NCBI RefSeq assembly: GCF_012955605.1
Contig: NZ_CP052135.1
Coordinates: 2,492,711 to 2,556,710 of the forward strand
Origin: Bacillus fonticola
Lineage (GTDB): Bacteria; Bacillota; Bacilli; Bacillales; JC228
DNA length: 64,000 nucleotides
Direction: 5' to 3'
The translations under genes were made by a program, and so were the position numbers. Positions 38,478-46,440 of this stretch are shown here, in pieces. Below the pieces are notes generated by a model. The model searched no databases. It had not been told where the DNA came from and saw only the letters and a list, made by a program, of their open reading frames with translations. Each line of letters starts with the position of its first letter. The first letter of the stretch is position 1.

Positions 38478-39686
38478 ATGATGAAGGTACCAGAAACGCG
38501 TCAAGTGTCGCCGTTTCTCGTTTTTTACTTAATTACCTCTATGCAGATAGGCGTTGGAGTGCTTGGATTTCAACGTGTGATCTCAATAGAAGCTGGCTAT
38601 GACTCGTGGATTTCGATCATAGCCGCTGGAGCTTCCATACATATTATCGTTTATATTTTTTATAAGATCGTCCAAAAAAGTGACGGTGACCTCGTAAGTG
38701 CACACCAAATTGTATTCGGAAAGTGGATTGGAAATTTGTTGAGCACAGTGTATACGGGCTACTATTGTCTCATTGTCGTTACGATTTTACGTACATATTT
38801 AGAAGTTGTTCAAGTATGGATGTTCCACGAACTGAGCACCTTTTGGTTTTCCATCTTCTTTCTACTTCTCGTAGTGTACATCGTCAATGGGGGAATCCGG
38901 ACCGTCGCAGGAGTCTCCTTTTTCGGAACCGTTTTACCAAGTTATTTAGCACTTATGTTTGGTTTTACAGTGCCTTATGCCGAGTACCGAAACTTGCTGC
39001 CCCTGTTTGATCACTCGTTTAAAGAGCTATTGTCTGCATCATTTGCCATGTCTTTAACATTCCTTGGATATGAAATTATTCTGATGATCTATCCAATGAT
39101 TAAAAACGGAAAACACTCACAGAAGTGGGCGCACTTAGGCGTGTTTATGACCACATTATTTTACACAATCGCCGCCATTGCGACGTTTACTTTCTTTACA
39201 GAGGAACAACTTTCGCGAACTATATGGGCCACGCTTTCCACTTGGAAGATTGTTAAAATGCCGTTTGTAGAACGATTTGAGTTTATCGGAATTGCAAACT
39301 GGAATTTGATTATTCTACCAAACGTATGTATCGCCCTTTGGTGTGGTAGCAGAATTTTAAAACGTTCCTACGGATTGAAGCAACGGAAAGGGGTGTTACT
39401 TTTTGCTGCAATTTGTGTCGCTAGCCTTCCTTTATTTGAAACGCGACAACAAATCAATATGCTGAATGACATAACAGGCAAAGTTGGATTTGCCCTGAAT
39501 TACGGCTACTTTCCTTTGTTATTAATTTTACTGCTCATCATGCGGAAAGTAAGAAAACTGGATAAGCCTAAGAAGGAATCGAGCGGCACTGAATCTAATT
39601 CTAGAGATGCTGCTTCTTCATCAGATGACCAAAACGATTCTTCTCAACAAAATAGCCCACCTGTCACAACTTCACCTTCAAATTAG
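38478..39686 (+). CDS. Spore germinant receptor B subunit (GerAB family permease)
   Basis: 402 residues from ATG 38478 (AGAGGAG 8 bases upstream). Ten predicted membrane helices of the APC-related endospore germination family: VSPFLVFYLITSMQIGVGVL, then FSLTFLGYE-like AMSLTFLGYEIILMIYP. The C-terminal 40 residues are Ser/Asn/Asp-rich and disordered (SSGTESNSRDAASSSDDQND), longer than usual. The B subunit binds the germinant in studied receptors. Confidence 0.9.
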   Translation: MMKVPETRQVSPFLVFYLITSMQIGVGVLGFQRVISIEAGYDSWISIIAAGASIHIIVYIFYKIVQKSDGDLVSAHQIVFGKWIGNLLSTVYTGYYCLIVVTILRTYLEVVQVWMFHELSTFWFSIFFLLLVVYIVNGGIRTVAGVSFFGTVLPSYLALMFGFTVPYAEYRNLLPLFDHSFKELLSASFAMSLTFLGYEIILMIYPMIKNGKHSQKWAHLGVFMTTLFYTIAAIATFTFFTEEQLSRTIWATLSTWKIVKMPFVERFEFIGIANWNLIILPNVCIALWCGSRILKRSYGLKQRKGVLLFAAICVASLPLFETRQQINMLNDITGKVGFALNYGYFPLLLILLLIMRKVRKLDKPKKESSGTESNSRDAASSSDDQNDSSQQNSPPVTTSPSN

Positions 39687-39758
39687 GTTCTGTTCTTTAA
39701 GTACAAAACGCCTTTTGTAGAAAGAAGTTTAGGTGGAGTGTATGTATTCTACTCTTTG

Positions 39759-39795
39759 AAACAAAAAAGCACCTGTATACGGGTGCTTTTCATTG
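39759..39795 (+). terminator. Terminator of the germinant receptor operon
   Basis: Stem AAAAAAGCACC / GGGTGCTTTT around TGTATAC, about 75 bases after the gerAB stop. Its presence confirms that no gerC follows in the transcript. Confidence 0.8.
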
Positions 39796-39933
39796 ACACG
39801 ATGTCATTTCAATTTTTGTGATGATCATTTGTATTCGGCTACAGAAGCACTTATCTAACACGGACCTAAGATGGAAGCTTCCACGCTTTGAGCATGAAAC
39901 TTTGAGGGAATGATACACCCATTGATAAGCTCT

Positions 39934-40785
39934 TTACGCGTGTTGTTTGTTCTTTTGAAGCGTATTAGTAGTACCGCCACTCGCTTCTAACAAGTCATAG
40001 GTTAAACACACTGGCTTCCCCGTTTTCGGTTCGTACACAATTTCTGCATGAATATCAAACACTTCACGAAGTACGTCCTTTGTCACCACTTGCTCAGGAG
40101 TCCCTTCTTTTACAATGGCTCCTTGTTTCAAGGCGACAATATGGTCAGAAAAGCGAGCAGCTTGATTGATGTCGTGAATGACCATAAGAATCGTCCGGCC
40201 CTCTACACCATTTAGTTGTTCTAGAAGCTTCAGTACTTCCAGCTGGTGGCACAGATCAAGATACGTCGTCGGTTCATCTAAAATAAGTACCTCGGTTTCC
40301 TGTGCTAACGCCATCGCAATCCAAACCCGTTGCCGCTGTCCACCAGACATGGCATCCACTGGTCGATCAGCAAACTCCGACATGCCTGTAACAGATAACG
40401 CCCAATCGATCATATCTCGATCCTTATCATTCAGTTTTCCGAAGCCACGCTGATGTGGAAATCGCCCATAGGAAACGAGTTCTCGTACCGTCAACCCTTC
40501 TGGTGCCTCTGGGGATTGAGGAAGCACGGCCATCTTTTTTGCAATCGCCCTTGTAGATTGCTTTTGAACGGCTTTTCCGTCTAAAAATACCGTACCTGAC
40601 TTTGGTGAAAGGATGCGAGCCATGGATTTCAATAATGTAGATTTCCCACATCCATTGGCGCCGATTATACTAGTGATTTTCCCTCTTGGTATAGAGACCG
40701 ACAAGTTGTCTACAATCGTTTGATCACCGTAGCCAATTCGCAACTCTTCTGTTGTAATGATTCCCATGCTCTCCACCCTTTTCAT
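39934..40785 (-). CDS. Siderophore ABC transporter ATPase (FecE/FhuC type)
   Basis: 283 residues. Walker A GANGCGKST, signature MSGGQRQRVWIAMALAQ, Walker B VLILDEPTTYLD. The start codon overlaps the preceding permease stop by one base (TAATG); a second ATG six codons in has the better ribosome binding site and may be the real start. Together with two permeases it forms a ferric-siderophore importer that lacks a local binding protein. Confidence 0.93.
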   Translation of the reverse strand: MKRVESMGIITTEELRIGYGDQTIVDNLSVSIPRGKITSIIGANGCGKSTLLKSMARILSPKSGTVFLDGKAVQKQSTRAIAKKMAVLPQSPEAPEGLTVRELVSYGRFPHQRGFGKLNDKDRDMIDWALSVTGMSEFADRPVDAMSGGQRQRVWIAMALAQETEVLILDEPTTYLDLCHQLEVLKLLEQLNGVEGRTILMVIHDINQAARFSDHIVALKQGAIVKEGTPEQVVTKDVLREVFDIHAEIVYEPKTGKPVCLTYDLLEASGGTTNTLQKNKQHA

Positions 40786-41789
40786 TATGATTTACTCTTC
40801 ATTAATAAGTATAAGAAGTACGGAGCCCCGATGGCAGATACGACAATCCCGACTGGAATTTCGGATGGTGCCAGTAAATTCCTTGCTAGCATGTCAGCGA
40901 CGAGTAACAAAAGAGCGCCTACGAGGGCAGAAGCAGGTAACAACAGCTGATGCTTCGGTCCAATTAATCGGCGAGCTAAATGTGGGGCAACTAACCCGAG
41001 AAAAGCAATACCTCCCCCCACCGCCACACTCGCCCCAGCTAACGAGGTGCTAATGAGCAAAAAGATAAGTCGTTGCCTCTCTACAGATACCCCTAAGCCT
41101 TTAGACATTGAATCCCCTAATTGCAGTGCATTTAAAAACCTAGCTCGGTACGTCACAAATGGAATTAATAATAAAATCCACGGTAAGATAGCCAACACTT
41201 GCATCCAATTCGTTCCCCAAATACTACCAGATAACCAGATAGTTGCTTGCATAAAGTCTTGTGGATCCATTTTCAATTGAAAAATAATAAGTCCCGCCCC
41301 GAAACCAGCGTTGACCCCAATCCCGACAAGAATAAGCCGAATCGCATTTATCCCTTTTTTCCATGCCAATACATAAATAAGAATGGCTGCGACTAAAGCA
41401 CCTAAAAAGGCAAAAATGGGCATAATAAAAGTAGATAGAGTACTAAGGGTAGCAGTAGAATCACCAATAAAATAAATGAACAAAACGATGGCAAGGCCTG
41501 CACCTGCATTAATCCCCAATATTCCCGGATCAGCTAATTCATTATTAGAAAGTCCTTGTAGTACAGCTCCACTAACTGCAATCCCCGCTCCGATCAATAG
41601 AGCGAGCACCATACGTGGTAGCCTAAACTCATAGAGAACGAGCGCTTGTTGATCCGTACCTTGACCTAAAAAAACTTGCATTACCTCGATCGGTGTAATT
41701 CGAATAACGCCTAAATTTAAGCTTAGAAAGAACGTCGCGACAATAACAATCAACACCGTAACGAAAAACCAACCGGGGTTCTTTCTCAT
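40785..41789 (-). CDS. Siderophore ABC permease (FecD/FhuG type)
   Basis: 334 residues, about nine to ten membrane helices. FecCD family motifs: LRLPRMVLALLIGAGIAVSG-type FRLPRMVLALLIGAGIAVSG, GINAGAGLAIVLFIY and the C-terminal GGGIAFLGLVAPHLAR ATPase-coupling segment. It overlaps its partner permease by 4 bases (ATGA) and the ATPase by one. Confidence 0.93.
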   Translation of the reverse strand: MRKNPGWFFVTVLIVIVATFFLSLNLGVIRITPIEVMQVFLGQGTDQQALVLYEFRLPRMVLALLIGAGIAVSGAVLQGLSNNELADPGILGINAGAGLAIVLFIYFIGDSTATLSTLSTFIMPIFAFLGALVAAILIYVLAWKKGINAIRLILVGIGVNAGFGAGLIIFQLKMDPQDFMQATIWLSGSIWGTNWMQVLAILPWILLLIPFVTYRARFLNALQLGDSMSKGLGVSVERQRLIFLLISTSLAGASVAVGGGIAFLGLVAPHLARRLIGPKHQLLLPASALVGALLLLVADMLARNLLAPSEIPVGIVVSAIGAPYFLYLLMKSKS

Positions 41790-42835
41790 ACTCGAGACCC
41801 CCCTTCACGGCGGGCTAAGTAAAGGAAGAAAGGAACCCCAATCATGGCTGTGATCGCACCAATTGGAGTTTCAAACGGTGGATTGACCATCCGTGAGCCA
41901 ATGTCCGCTAACACTAACAATAAGGCTCCCAAAATCGCACTACAAGGAATAATCGTTCGATAGTCTACCCCGACTAGAAATCTTGCGATGTGCGGAACGA
42001 CAAGACCTACAAAACCAACTGAACCCGCGACAGATACAGCCGCTCCTGTCATGAGAAGAACGAGCAGAACCCCCCATACTTTCACCCATGTGTTATTTTG
42101 CCCTAAACCTGTTGCTACTTCTTCTCCTAGGCTCAATAGTGTAATCGACCTTGAGATCGCGATTGCCCCTAGAATTCCAATGACCGCGACAGGAGTTATC
42201 CACCCGACCCCTGTCCACTGTGCACCCGATACGCCACCCGCAAACCAAAAGCTTAAATCTTGCGCTGTTTGAAAGTAAATAGAGATTCCTGAAGAAAAGG
42301 AACTTAACAAGGCACCCACGGCGGTTCCAGCTAACGCTAGCTTCACTGGGCTCATGCCACCCTTGGCCATCATAGCAACTCCAAACACAAGCATCGCACC
42401 AAACGCAGCCCCTACGAAAGAGAAACCCATCATTTGCACGAAACTCGCCGCTGGGTAGAACGCAAATACAAGCGCCAACGAGAAAGCAGCTCCGTCCATA
42501 ACCCCCATAATTGAAGGCGAAGCAAGTGGATTCTTCGTCATACCTTGCATAATCGCTCCACTTACAGCTAAAAAAGCACCGACTAAAGCAGCGGTAAGTG
42601 CACGAGGCAACCGTAATTCTTGAATAATATTATGTTCAGTGAGAGAAGCATCAAAGAAAAATACAGCCTCCCATACTGTTTTTAAATCAATATCTGCTGC
42701 ACCGTACGATATGGAAGCTGCCAGGCTAAATAGCAAAGCGACTGTTCCCACTAGAAGAACAACACTTGCTACAATGACTCGATTTTTTGGAACCTTCTTC
42801 TTTTGAGTTTGTTCGCTTTGTAAATCTTGTTCCAT
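41786..42835 (-). CDS. Siderophore ABC permease (FecC/FhuB type)
   Basis: 349 residues with a lysine-rich N-terminus and nine to ten membrane helices. FecCD motifs: LRLPRALTAALVGAFLAVSGA, GVMDGAAFSLAL and GSVGFVGLVVPHIARFLVG. First gene of the permease-permease-ATPase operon. A Fur box lies about 85 bases upstream. Confidence 0.93.
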   Translation of the reverse strand: MEQDLQSEQTQKKKVPKNRVIVASVVLLVGTVALLFSLAASISYGAADIDLKTVWEAVFFFDASLTEHNIIQELRLPRALTAALVGAFLAVSGAIMQGMTKNPLASPSIMGVMDGAAFSLALVFAFYPAASFVQMMGFSFVGAAFGAMLVFGVAMMAKGGMSPVKLALAGTAVGALLSSFSSGISIYFQTAQDLSFWFAGGVSGAQWTGVGWITPVAVIGILGAIAISRSITLLSLGEEVATGLGQNNTWVKVWGVLLVLLMTGAAVSVAGSVGFVGLVVPHIARFLVGVDYRTIIPCSAILGALLLVLADIGSRMVNPPFETPIGAITAMIGVPFFLYLARREGGSRV

Positions 42836-42918
42836 AGTGACCCTTCTTCTTAGAAGTTCACGAACGACCTTGCCCCTCTAAACCCAGTCGAGTTCTAACT
42901 TCTTTTGATATATTCGAT

Positions 42919-42937
42919 GATAATGAAAAACATTCTC
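42919..42937 (-). promoter_or_regulatory. Fur box of the siderophore permease operon
   Basis: GATAATGAAAAACATTCTC matches 16 of 19 positions of the Fur consensus GATAATGATAATCATTATC. Confidence 0.8.
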
Positions 42938-43048
42938 GTTGAAAAGTATACGGGATAAAAGCGTATCAATCAATAATCGATTTCAGTCTAGCACAGTACT
43001 GTGAATTTCATCGTCTATCATGACTCACGAACAGTGTTGTATTCGATC

Positions 43049-43613
43049 AAGTCTGAGCATTCCTCCCCAAGTCTGAGCATTCCCCCCCAAGTCTGAGCAT
43101 TCCCCCCTGAGTCTGAGCTTTCCCCCCTGAGTCTGAGCATTCCTCCCTGAGTCTGAGCATTCCTCCCCGAGTCTGAGCATTCCTCCCCGAGTCTGAGCAT
43201 TCCTCCCCGAGTCTGAGCATTCCTCCCTGAGTCTGAGCATTCCTCCCCAAGTCTGAGCATCCCCCCCCCAAGTCTGAGCATTCCTCCCCAAGTCTGAGCA
43301 TTCCTCCCCGAGTCTGAGCATTCCCCCCTGAGTCTGAGCATTCCTCCCTGAGTCTGAGCATTCCTCCCCGAGTCTGAGCATTCCCCCCCAAGTCTGAGCA
43401 TTCCTCCCCAAGTCTGAGCATCCCCCCCCAAGTCTGAGCATTCCTCCCCGAGTCTGAGCATTCCCCCCTGAGTCTGAGCATTCCTCCCCAAGTCTGAGCA
43501 TTCCCCCCCCAAGTCTGAGCATTCCTCCCCGAGTCTGAGCATTCTCCCCTGAGTCTGAGCTTTCCCCCCTGAGTCTGAGCATTCCTCCCCGAGTCTGAGC
43601 ATTCCTCCCCAAT
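43049..43613. repeat. 28-copy tandem minisatellite of a 20-bp G/C-skewed unit
   Basis: The constant core GTCTGAGCAT starts at 43051 and recurs every 20 bases (21 twice, near 43251-43272 and 43492-43513) 28 times to 43593. Between cores is a C-rich block TTCCTCCCC or TTCCCCCCC ending AA, GA or TGA. On the minus strand each unit reads GGGGAGGAATGCTCAGAC. All three minus frames are open because 20 is not a multiple of 3, and all give the same 20-residue period (MLRLGEECSDSGRNAQ). I do not regard these as genes. It lies between the nitronate monooxygenase stop and the Fur-box promoter. Confidence 0.97.
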
Positions 43614-43716
43614 GAACCTCTGCTTGAATTTGTTCTTTCGTTTTATGGCTACTATGACCAAAGCGCAAGACTGCTATTTGTCCTTGACGCACCCTTTTAT
43701 AAATGTATTTTTCAAC

Positions 43717-44769
43717 TTACTCTGCATAAGCTCGGTTAGTCCTATCGTGAAATTCCTTCTGCCACTTCTGTAGCAGCATACTAGCAGTAGACACTTCACC
43801 ACGCTCATATCCTTCTCCTGCCCATACTGCATCCCACTCCGCATTTCCTGTTTGCTTCGCCCATTTTCGGATGGGAACGGTTAGCTCGTGTTGAAGTGGA
43901 TACGCTGCATGCGGATGGTTCTTATACTTCTCCATAAATTCATTTTGCAAACCTCTTGCCCACCGACCAGAGAATGCCTTTGTCCATGTGGTTTTCTTAT
44001 TTCTTTTTGCTAGCGCCCCTTTGGCAGTTGGATGAAGTCCACTTTCCATTGCTTGTAGAAAGGCCGTGCCAATTTGTACACCGTCTGCTCCTAGTTCATA
44101 GAACATGGCTGCGTCTTTTCCAGACATGATCCCACCCGCGACGTATAAATGAAGATCGGTCAACGGACGAATCATTTGTAAGAGGGCATTTGTCGTAGCT
44201 GCATAATTTGGGGAGGCGTTTGGGTCGTGACTGCCTCGATGACCGCCCGCTTCCTTTCCTTGTAACACAAGAACTTCACAGCCTGACTGAAGCCAATGCT
44301 GAGCTTCTATTTCATTCGTTGCCGTCCCGACGATGACTTTGCCAGCTTGCCGACACTGCTGCAAAATTTCGTTACTAGGAATTCCGAACGTAAAACCGAT
44401 ATACGTCGCACTCGATTCACAAATGGCTTTCACCTTGCCGTGAAACTGAAAATATTCGTTTTCAAAAGAGGTCAGATTGGGTTGTGCCAACTCAGCTCTT
44501 TCATACAAAGACTGTAGACTTTTTCGCGCCTCTTCAACTTCCTCATTACGCTTCTCAGGTACAAACAAGTTAATCCCGAACTTCCCACTTGTGTTTGAAG
44601 CCACTTCCTTCGCCTGAGTACGTATCGCCTCTGGAGTTTGGTAACCCGAACCCATCCATCCAATGCCCCCCGCTTCACAAACAGCGACAACTAAATCTGT
44701 GGAAGTCGTTCCCCCGGCCATCGGAGCTTGCACCCATTGAAACGTTTCTGGTGTTTTCGTTCGCTTCAT
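43717..44769 (-). CDS. Nitronate monooxygenase family flavoprotein
   Basis: 350 residues. FMN TIM barrel of the 2-nitropropane dioxygenase family: QAPMAGGTTSTDLVVAV at the N-terminus, GIGWMGSGYQTPE, LVLQGKEAGGHRGSH with the catalytic histidine region, LYVAGGIMSGKDAAMFYELGADGVQIGTAF. It oxidises alkyl nitronates, detoxifying compounds such as propionate-3-nitronate. Monocistronic; the minisatellite follows its stop by about 100 bases with no terminator between. Confidence 0.9.
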   Translation of the reverse strand: MKRTKTPETFQWVQAPMAGGTTSTDLVVAVCEAGGIGWMGSGYQTPEAIRTQAKEVASNTSGKFGINLFVPEKRNEEVEEARKSLQSLYERAELAQPNLTSFENEYFQFHGKVKAICESSATYIGFTFGIPSNEILQQCRQAGKVIVGTATNEIEAQHWLQSGCEVLVLQGKEAGGHRGSHDPNASPNYAATTNALLQMIRPLTDLHLYVAGGIMSGKDAAMFYELGADGVQIGTAFLQAMESGLHPTAKGALAKRNKKTTWTKAFSGRWARGLQNEFMEKYKNHPHAAYPLQHELTVPIRKWAKQTGNAEWDAVWAGEGYERGEVSTASMLLQKWQKEFHDRTNRAYAE

Positions 44770-44810
44770 CCCGATCCCTCCTTCTTATTGGAAACTTTAT
44801 CACACAATAT

Positions 44811-44846
44811 AAAAAAGCGACTTGAAGATCCCCCACAAGTCACTCC
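44811..44846 (-). terminator. Terminator of the DUF1002 gene
   Basis: Minus-strand stem GTGACTTG / CAAGTCGC followed by TTTTTTA, just after the stop at 44850. Confidence 0.8.
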
Positions 44847-44849
44847 TTT

Positions 44850-45752
44850 TTAGTTAGCTGGTGCTTCTTCTCGGTTACTGAAATAGCTAAAGATGTTCAT
44901 AATTGCATCCCAAAGAGCCGTGAAGAAATCTTTTACTGCTTGAAAAAATCCTTGTCCTTCTTCCGAGTTAATGAACTCATTGAACGTGTCCTTCGCTTCA
45001 GTCAACTGGTCTTGAAATGCTCCCCAGTCGATATTGAGCTGAGAGAGGTTCATAAACAGTTGCACAAGGTCGTTCATCATATTCTCCGGAAGCTGTATAC
45101 CGAGTCTATCTGCTACCTCTTGCATTAACTGACGCATTTCCTCTTCGGTTTCAGGCTTATTGTTCGCAATTTCTTCTTTCATTGCCGTAATGAAGGAGTT
45201 CGCTTTCTCTGCGCCGATAAGCTCAGCTAAGTTTGCTGTTTTGACCATTTCCTCGTTTGCCACTTGCTTTTGCTCTTCAGATATAACCTCATCCGTTGAC
45301 GCTTCATATGCTTTGATTAAACCGGTAAGTGCAGCTGTGCCTGAAACTTCAAACGGTGCAGTGATTTGAATTTCTGCGTCCTTCACACCCGCTGTTACGA
45401 GAGCGTTCGTATACATATCCTCAGTTACCCAATTAATGTTCGACGTCTCCACTTGCACACCACTGTCAGGTTCACCGATCGTTACCATTGCTGAAGATAA
45501 GGCACGTGTTCCGATTTGCGCAGCCGAAATATATTCACCAAGGTACTGATGCTCTTCCTCATTTGTTACGACTATTTCTAGTGCATTTTCAGGTGGTGCT
45601 AATGTATCCATCACAGTTGCTTTTTCTGCCTCATTTAAATCTTCTCCAAGAATTAAAATTACATCTCCTGGGCTACTGTCAGCCCCAGCTACAGATCCTA
45701 TAGAGAAGCTCAAAAGCACGCCTACCATCATACTCACAACCAACTTATACAT
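44850..45752 (-). CDS. DUF1002 (YpuA-like) secreted protein
   Basis: 300 residues. N-terminal signal peptide (VVSMMVGVLLSFSIGSVAGA) and the DUF1002 core: VILILGEDLNEAEKATVMDTL, TNEEEHQYLG, SSAMVTI and INWVTEDMYTNALVTAGVKDAEIQITAPFEVSGTAALTG in overlapping pieces. The C-terminal 60 residues are amphipathic. Family found in Firmicutes, exported, function unknown. Monocistronic. Confidence 0.85.
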   Translation of the reverse strand: MYKLVVSMMVGVLLSFSIGSVAGADSSPGDVILILGEDLNEAEKATVMDTLAPPENALEIVVTNEEEHQYLGEYISAAQIGTRALSSAMVTIGEPDSGVQVETSNINWVTEDMYTNALVTAGVKDAEIQITAPFEVSGTAALTGLIKAYEASTDEVISEEQKQVANEEMVKTANLAELIGAEKANSFITAMKEEIANNKPETEEEMRQLMQEVADRLGIQLPENMMNDLVQLFMNLSQLNIDWGAFQDQLTEAKDTFNEFINSEEGQGFFQAVKDFFTALWDAIMNIFSYFSNREEAPAN

Positions 45753-45945
45753 ATGCCCAACTCCTTTTCAAGGTAGTCCACTTTATTATACTGTGATTGT
45801 GCAATACGTCCCCTAATACTTTTCGACAAAACTGTGCTAGCTGTGTCCGTCGAGTAGGACTTTTTCCCTAAAACAGTCCTTATTTTGTCTAGTTTTGTCG
45901 CTTTGTGCATGGTATACTATTTTCATGGAACAGGAGGTGAATCAA

Positions 45946-46350
45946 ATGGGAGCTACAAATGAGCAGATTCTACAAGCCGTCATGGAACTATCAGGAAAAG
46001 TAACTGGTCTTGCAGAAGATGTGTCTGGTCTTAAAGAAGATGTGTCTGGTCTTAAGAAAGATGTGTCTAGTCTTAAAGAAGATGTGTCTGGTCTTAAAGA
46101 AGATGTATCTAGTCTTAAAGAAGATGTGTCTGGTCTTAAAGAAGATGTATCTAGTCTTAAAGAAGATGTGTCTGAACTCCAAAAAGATGTGAAAGAAATC
46201 AAAGCGGAACAAAAGAAACAAGGGGCTAGAATTGAAAAGCTTGAAAAAGACGTCGCAGCTATAAAAGAAAATACCGACTTTCTGTACGAAACTGTCGGCA
46301 TTCAGCAAATGGATATACGCAAACTTCAAAAACAAGTGGCTTCGCGGTAA
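45946..46350 (+). CDS. Heptad-repeat coiled-coil protein
   Basis: 134 residues from ATG 45946 (AGGAGGTGA upstream). After MGATNEQILQAVMELSGKV come ten heptads of the form DVS(G/S)LKE at 45997-46206, encoded by near-identical 21-bp DNA repeats, then a longer charged helix (KKQGARIEKLEKDVAAIKEN). Hydrophobic V and L fall at a/d positions, so a long parallel coiled coil is likely. No signal peptide or membrane span. Resembles small uncharacterised Firmicute coiled-coil proteins. Function unknown. Monocistronic with its own terminator. Confidence 0.8.
   Translation: MGATNEQILQAVMELSGKVTGLAEDVSGLKEDVSGLKKDVSSLKEDVSGLKEDVSSLKEDVSGLKEDVSSLKEDVSELQKDVKEIKAEQKKQGARIEKLEKDVAAIKENTDFLYETVGIQQMDIRKLQKQVASR
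45997..46206 (+). repeat. In-frame 21-bp tandem repeat inside the coiled-coil gene
   Basis: Units start at 46018, 46039, 46060, 46081, 46102, 46123 and 46144 with nearly identical DNA, flanked by degenerate units at 45997, 46165 and 46186. G and S alternate at heptad position 4, giving a 42-bp superperiod. Confidence 0.92.
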
Positions 46351-46401
46351 TTCTTCTTACATCATCAGAAAGTTCTACACAAATATAATTACCCTATTCA
46401 A

Positions 46402-46440
46402 GAGAGGACATGGCCAATGCCGTTGTCCTCTCCTTTATTT
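46402..46440. terminator. Bidirectional terminator between the coiled-coil gene and helD
   Basis: Stem GAGAGGACA / TGTCCTCTC with a 13-base loop, then CTTTATTT on the plus side, reaching the helD stop. Confidence 0.75.

Noticed and set aside
43049-43613. CRISPR array
   Set aside because: Units are contiguous with no unique spacers, the period is only 20 bases, and there are no cas genes.
43018-43692. Three long overlapping minus-strand frames of about 195-225 codons
   Set aside because: They are the same 20-bp repeat read in each phase, differ only by frame, and have no folded domain. Treated as repeat DNA, not genes.
45942-46335. Two antisense frames across the coiled-coil gene
   Set aside because: Open only because the 21-bp repeat keeps the opposite strand free of stops. 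No ribosome binding site or plausible product.
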